NCBI GenBank assembly: GCA_900290385.1
Contig: OMSV01000139.1
Location: 1-13,306 of the forward strand
Source: Syntrophobacter sp. SbD2
GTDB taxonomy: Bacteria > Desulfobacterota > Syntrophobacteria > Syntrophobacterales > Syntrophobacteraceae
Length of the DNA: 13,306 nt
Direction: 5' to 3'
Made by a program: the position numbers and the translations under genes. Shown here piece after piece: positions 12,594-13,306 of this stretch (position 1 is the first letter of the stretch; the number at the start of each line of letters is the position of its first letter). The notes under the pieces were generated by a model. That model searched no databases. It had not been told where the DNA came from and saw only the letters and a program-made list of their open reading frames with translations.

Positions 12594-13306
12594 TTAATTC
12601 CGTTTCCTCTCGATGGACCATTTCAGCAGGGGAGGAGTCATTAGAACCGTCAGCAACACCACGACGATAATGACCGAAAACAGAGCGTCGTCAAGTACGC
12701 CAAGCGATTTTCCCATACTGGCGACGATCAGCGCGACCTCGACCCTTGGAAGCATGCCTGCCCCCACGATCAGCCTGTTGGCCCCGTCCCTCACAGCCAG
12801 TGAGGACGCCAGCTTACCGGCTACCGCAACGGCGGTAATTATTAGTCCCATCCTCATGGTCTTAACGTTTGCAAGCGTAGTGAGGTTCACCTGTAAGCCG
12901 ACCAGGACGAAGAAGATAGGAGCAAGAATCCCCTCAAAGGGCGCCAGGATCGACTCTACATTCTGGCAAGGGTCCAGTCCGGGGCCAATGCCCGAAAAGG
13001 ACTCCTCCTTAATGATCACCCCCGCCGCGAAAGCCCCGATGATGGCGGCCAATCCAATTTTGTCGGCGAGCCAGGCCATGATCATCAGGAGTACAAAAGG
13101 GTACAGTAGCTTTATGTTGCCCAGATCCAGCTTTGCGAGGAATTGAACCGTTCTTTCGAGAAATCCGGTCCCGAAAACTACCACTGCTCCAAGAAATAGA
13201 GCCGTCTTCAGCAGGGTCCAGGACAGATGCCCGATTCCAATAACGCCACCAGTCGCAACCGCCATAACCATCGCGACCACGATTAGCCCCAGGACATCAT
13301 CCAGGA
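12594..13306 (-). CDS. Cation:proton antiporter, CPA2 family (Kef/NapA type), C-terminal part
   Basis: The 3' part of a membrane antiporter gene whose start lies beyond the right edge. The frame is open to the last base, and reading from 13304 it begins LDDVLGLIVVAMV. The DD of this segment sits where CPA2 proteins carry the ion-binding aspartates (the xDD motif). About seven hydrophobic segments follow, including IIGAFAAGVIIKE, LAPIFFVLVGLQV and GMLPRVEVALIVASMG, which are hallmarks of CPA2 exchangers, before a short basic tail ending in RKRN. There is no C-terminal TrkA-N/RCK domain, so it is not a full KefB/KefC; a plain Na+/H+ or K+/H+ exchanger of NapA length is more likely. The Arg in PRVEVA is kept, although the usual PRGE glycine is Val. 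It is followed after 12 bp by the response regulator. Confidence 0.88.
   Translation of the reverse strand, partial: LDDVLGLIVVAMVMAVATGGVIGIGHLSWTLLKTALFLGAVVVFGTGFLERTVQFLAKLDLGNIKLLYPFVLLMIMAWLADKIGLAAIIGAFAAGVIIKEESFSGIGPGLDPCQNVESILAPFEGILAPIFFVLVGLQVNLTTLANVKTMRMGLIITAVAVAGKLASSLAVRDGANRLIVGAGMLPRVEVALIVASMGKSLGVLDDALFSVIIVVVLLTVLMTPPLLKWSIERKRN

Overview
The window looks like a chromosomal segment of a Gram-negative bacterium of medium GC. A Sec-exported HtrA protease with two PDZ domains, a periplasmic binding protein and a CusS-like kinase with a periplasmic loop all point to a diderm cell. The gene mix (Liv-type transporter linked to an acyl-CoA ligase and a universal stress protein, heptad repeats at gene ends, CPA2 antiporter) would suit a Desulfobacterota-type (delta-proteobacterial) anaerobe. 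That placement is inference; no rRNA or other phylogenetic marker is present.

Layout. Positions 2-211 (+) hold the C-terminus of an MBL-fold metallohydrolase. It is followed by five copies of a 21-bp tandem repeat (216-320) that separate it from a convergent DegQ/HtrA protease gene (374-1840, -). A 492-bp divergent spacer follows. It contains an ATTAGAA/TTCTAAT inverted repeat on the degQ side and, on the other side, a good promoter overlapped by a TATGACC/GGTCATA inverted repeat. That promoter serves a Phd/YefM-RelE/ParE toxin-antitoxin pair (2333-2934, +).

The centre (3103-9952) is one minus-strand cluster, transcribed in the order livK, livH, livM, livG-livF (fused in one reading frame), universal stress protein, acyl-CoA ligase. 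A sigma-70-like promoter lies about 300 nt upstream of livK, and two strong hairpins lie between livK and livH. The natural reading is an importer for a branched-chain, aromatic or other small carboxylate, followed by CoA activation of the imported acid. The ligase gene, however, carries an internal deletion of roughly 26 codons plus a frameshift, so the last step is probably lost in this copy, unless this is an assembly error.

The right side (10479-13306, -) is a second tightly packed unit: a CPA2-type cation:proton antiporter (truncated by the window edge), then an OmpR-family response regulator 12 bp later, then a CusS-like sensor kinase 3 bp later with a TTG start. The packing suggests that the two-component system and the antiporter are co-expressed.

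I see no phage, CRISPR array, transposase, tRNA or rRNA. The least routine observations are the LivG-LivF fusion, the internally deleted ligase, and two heptad-repeat tracts of related sequence (CAGGGAA and CAGTGAA), both placed at the 3' end of a gene in the sense orientation.
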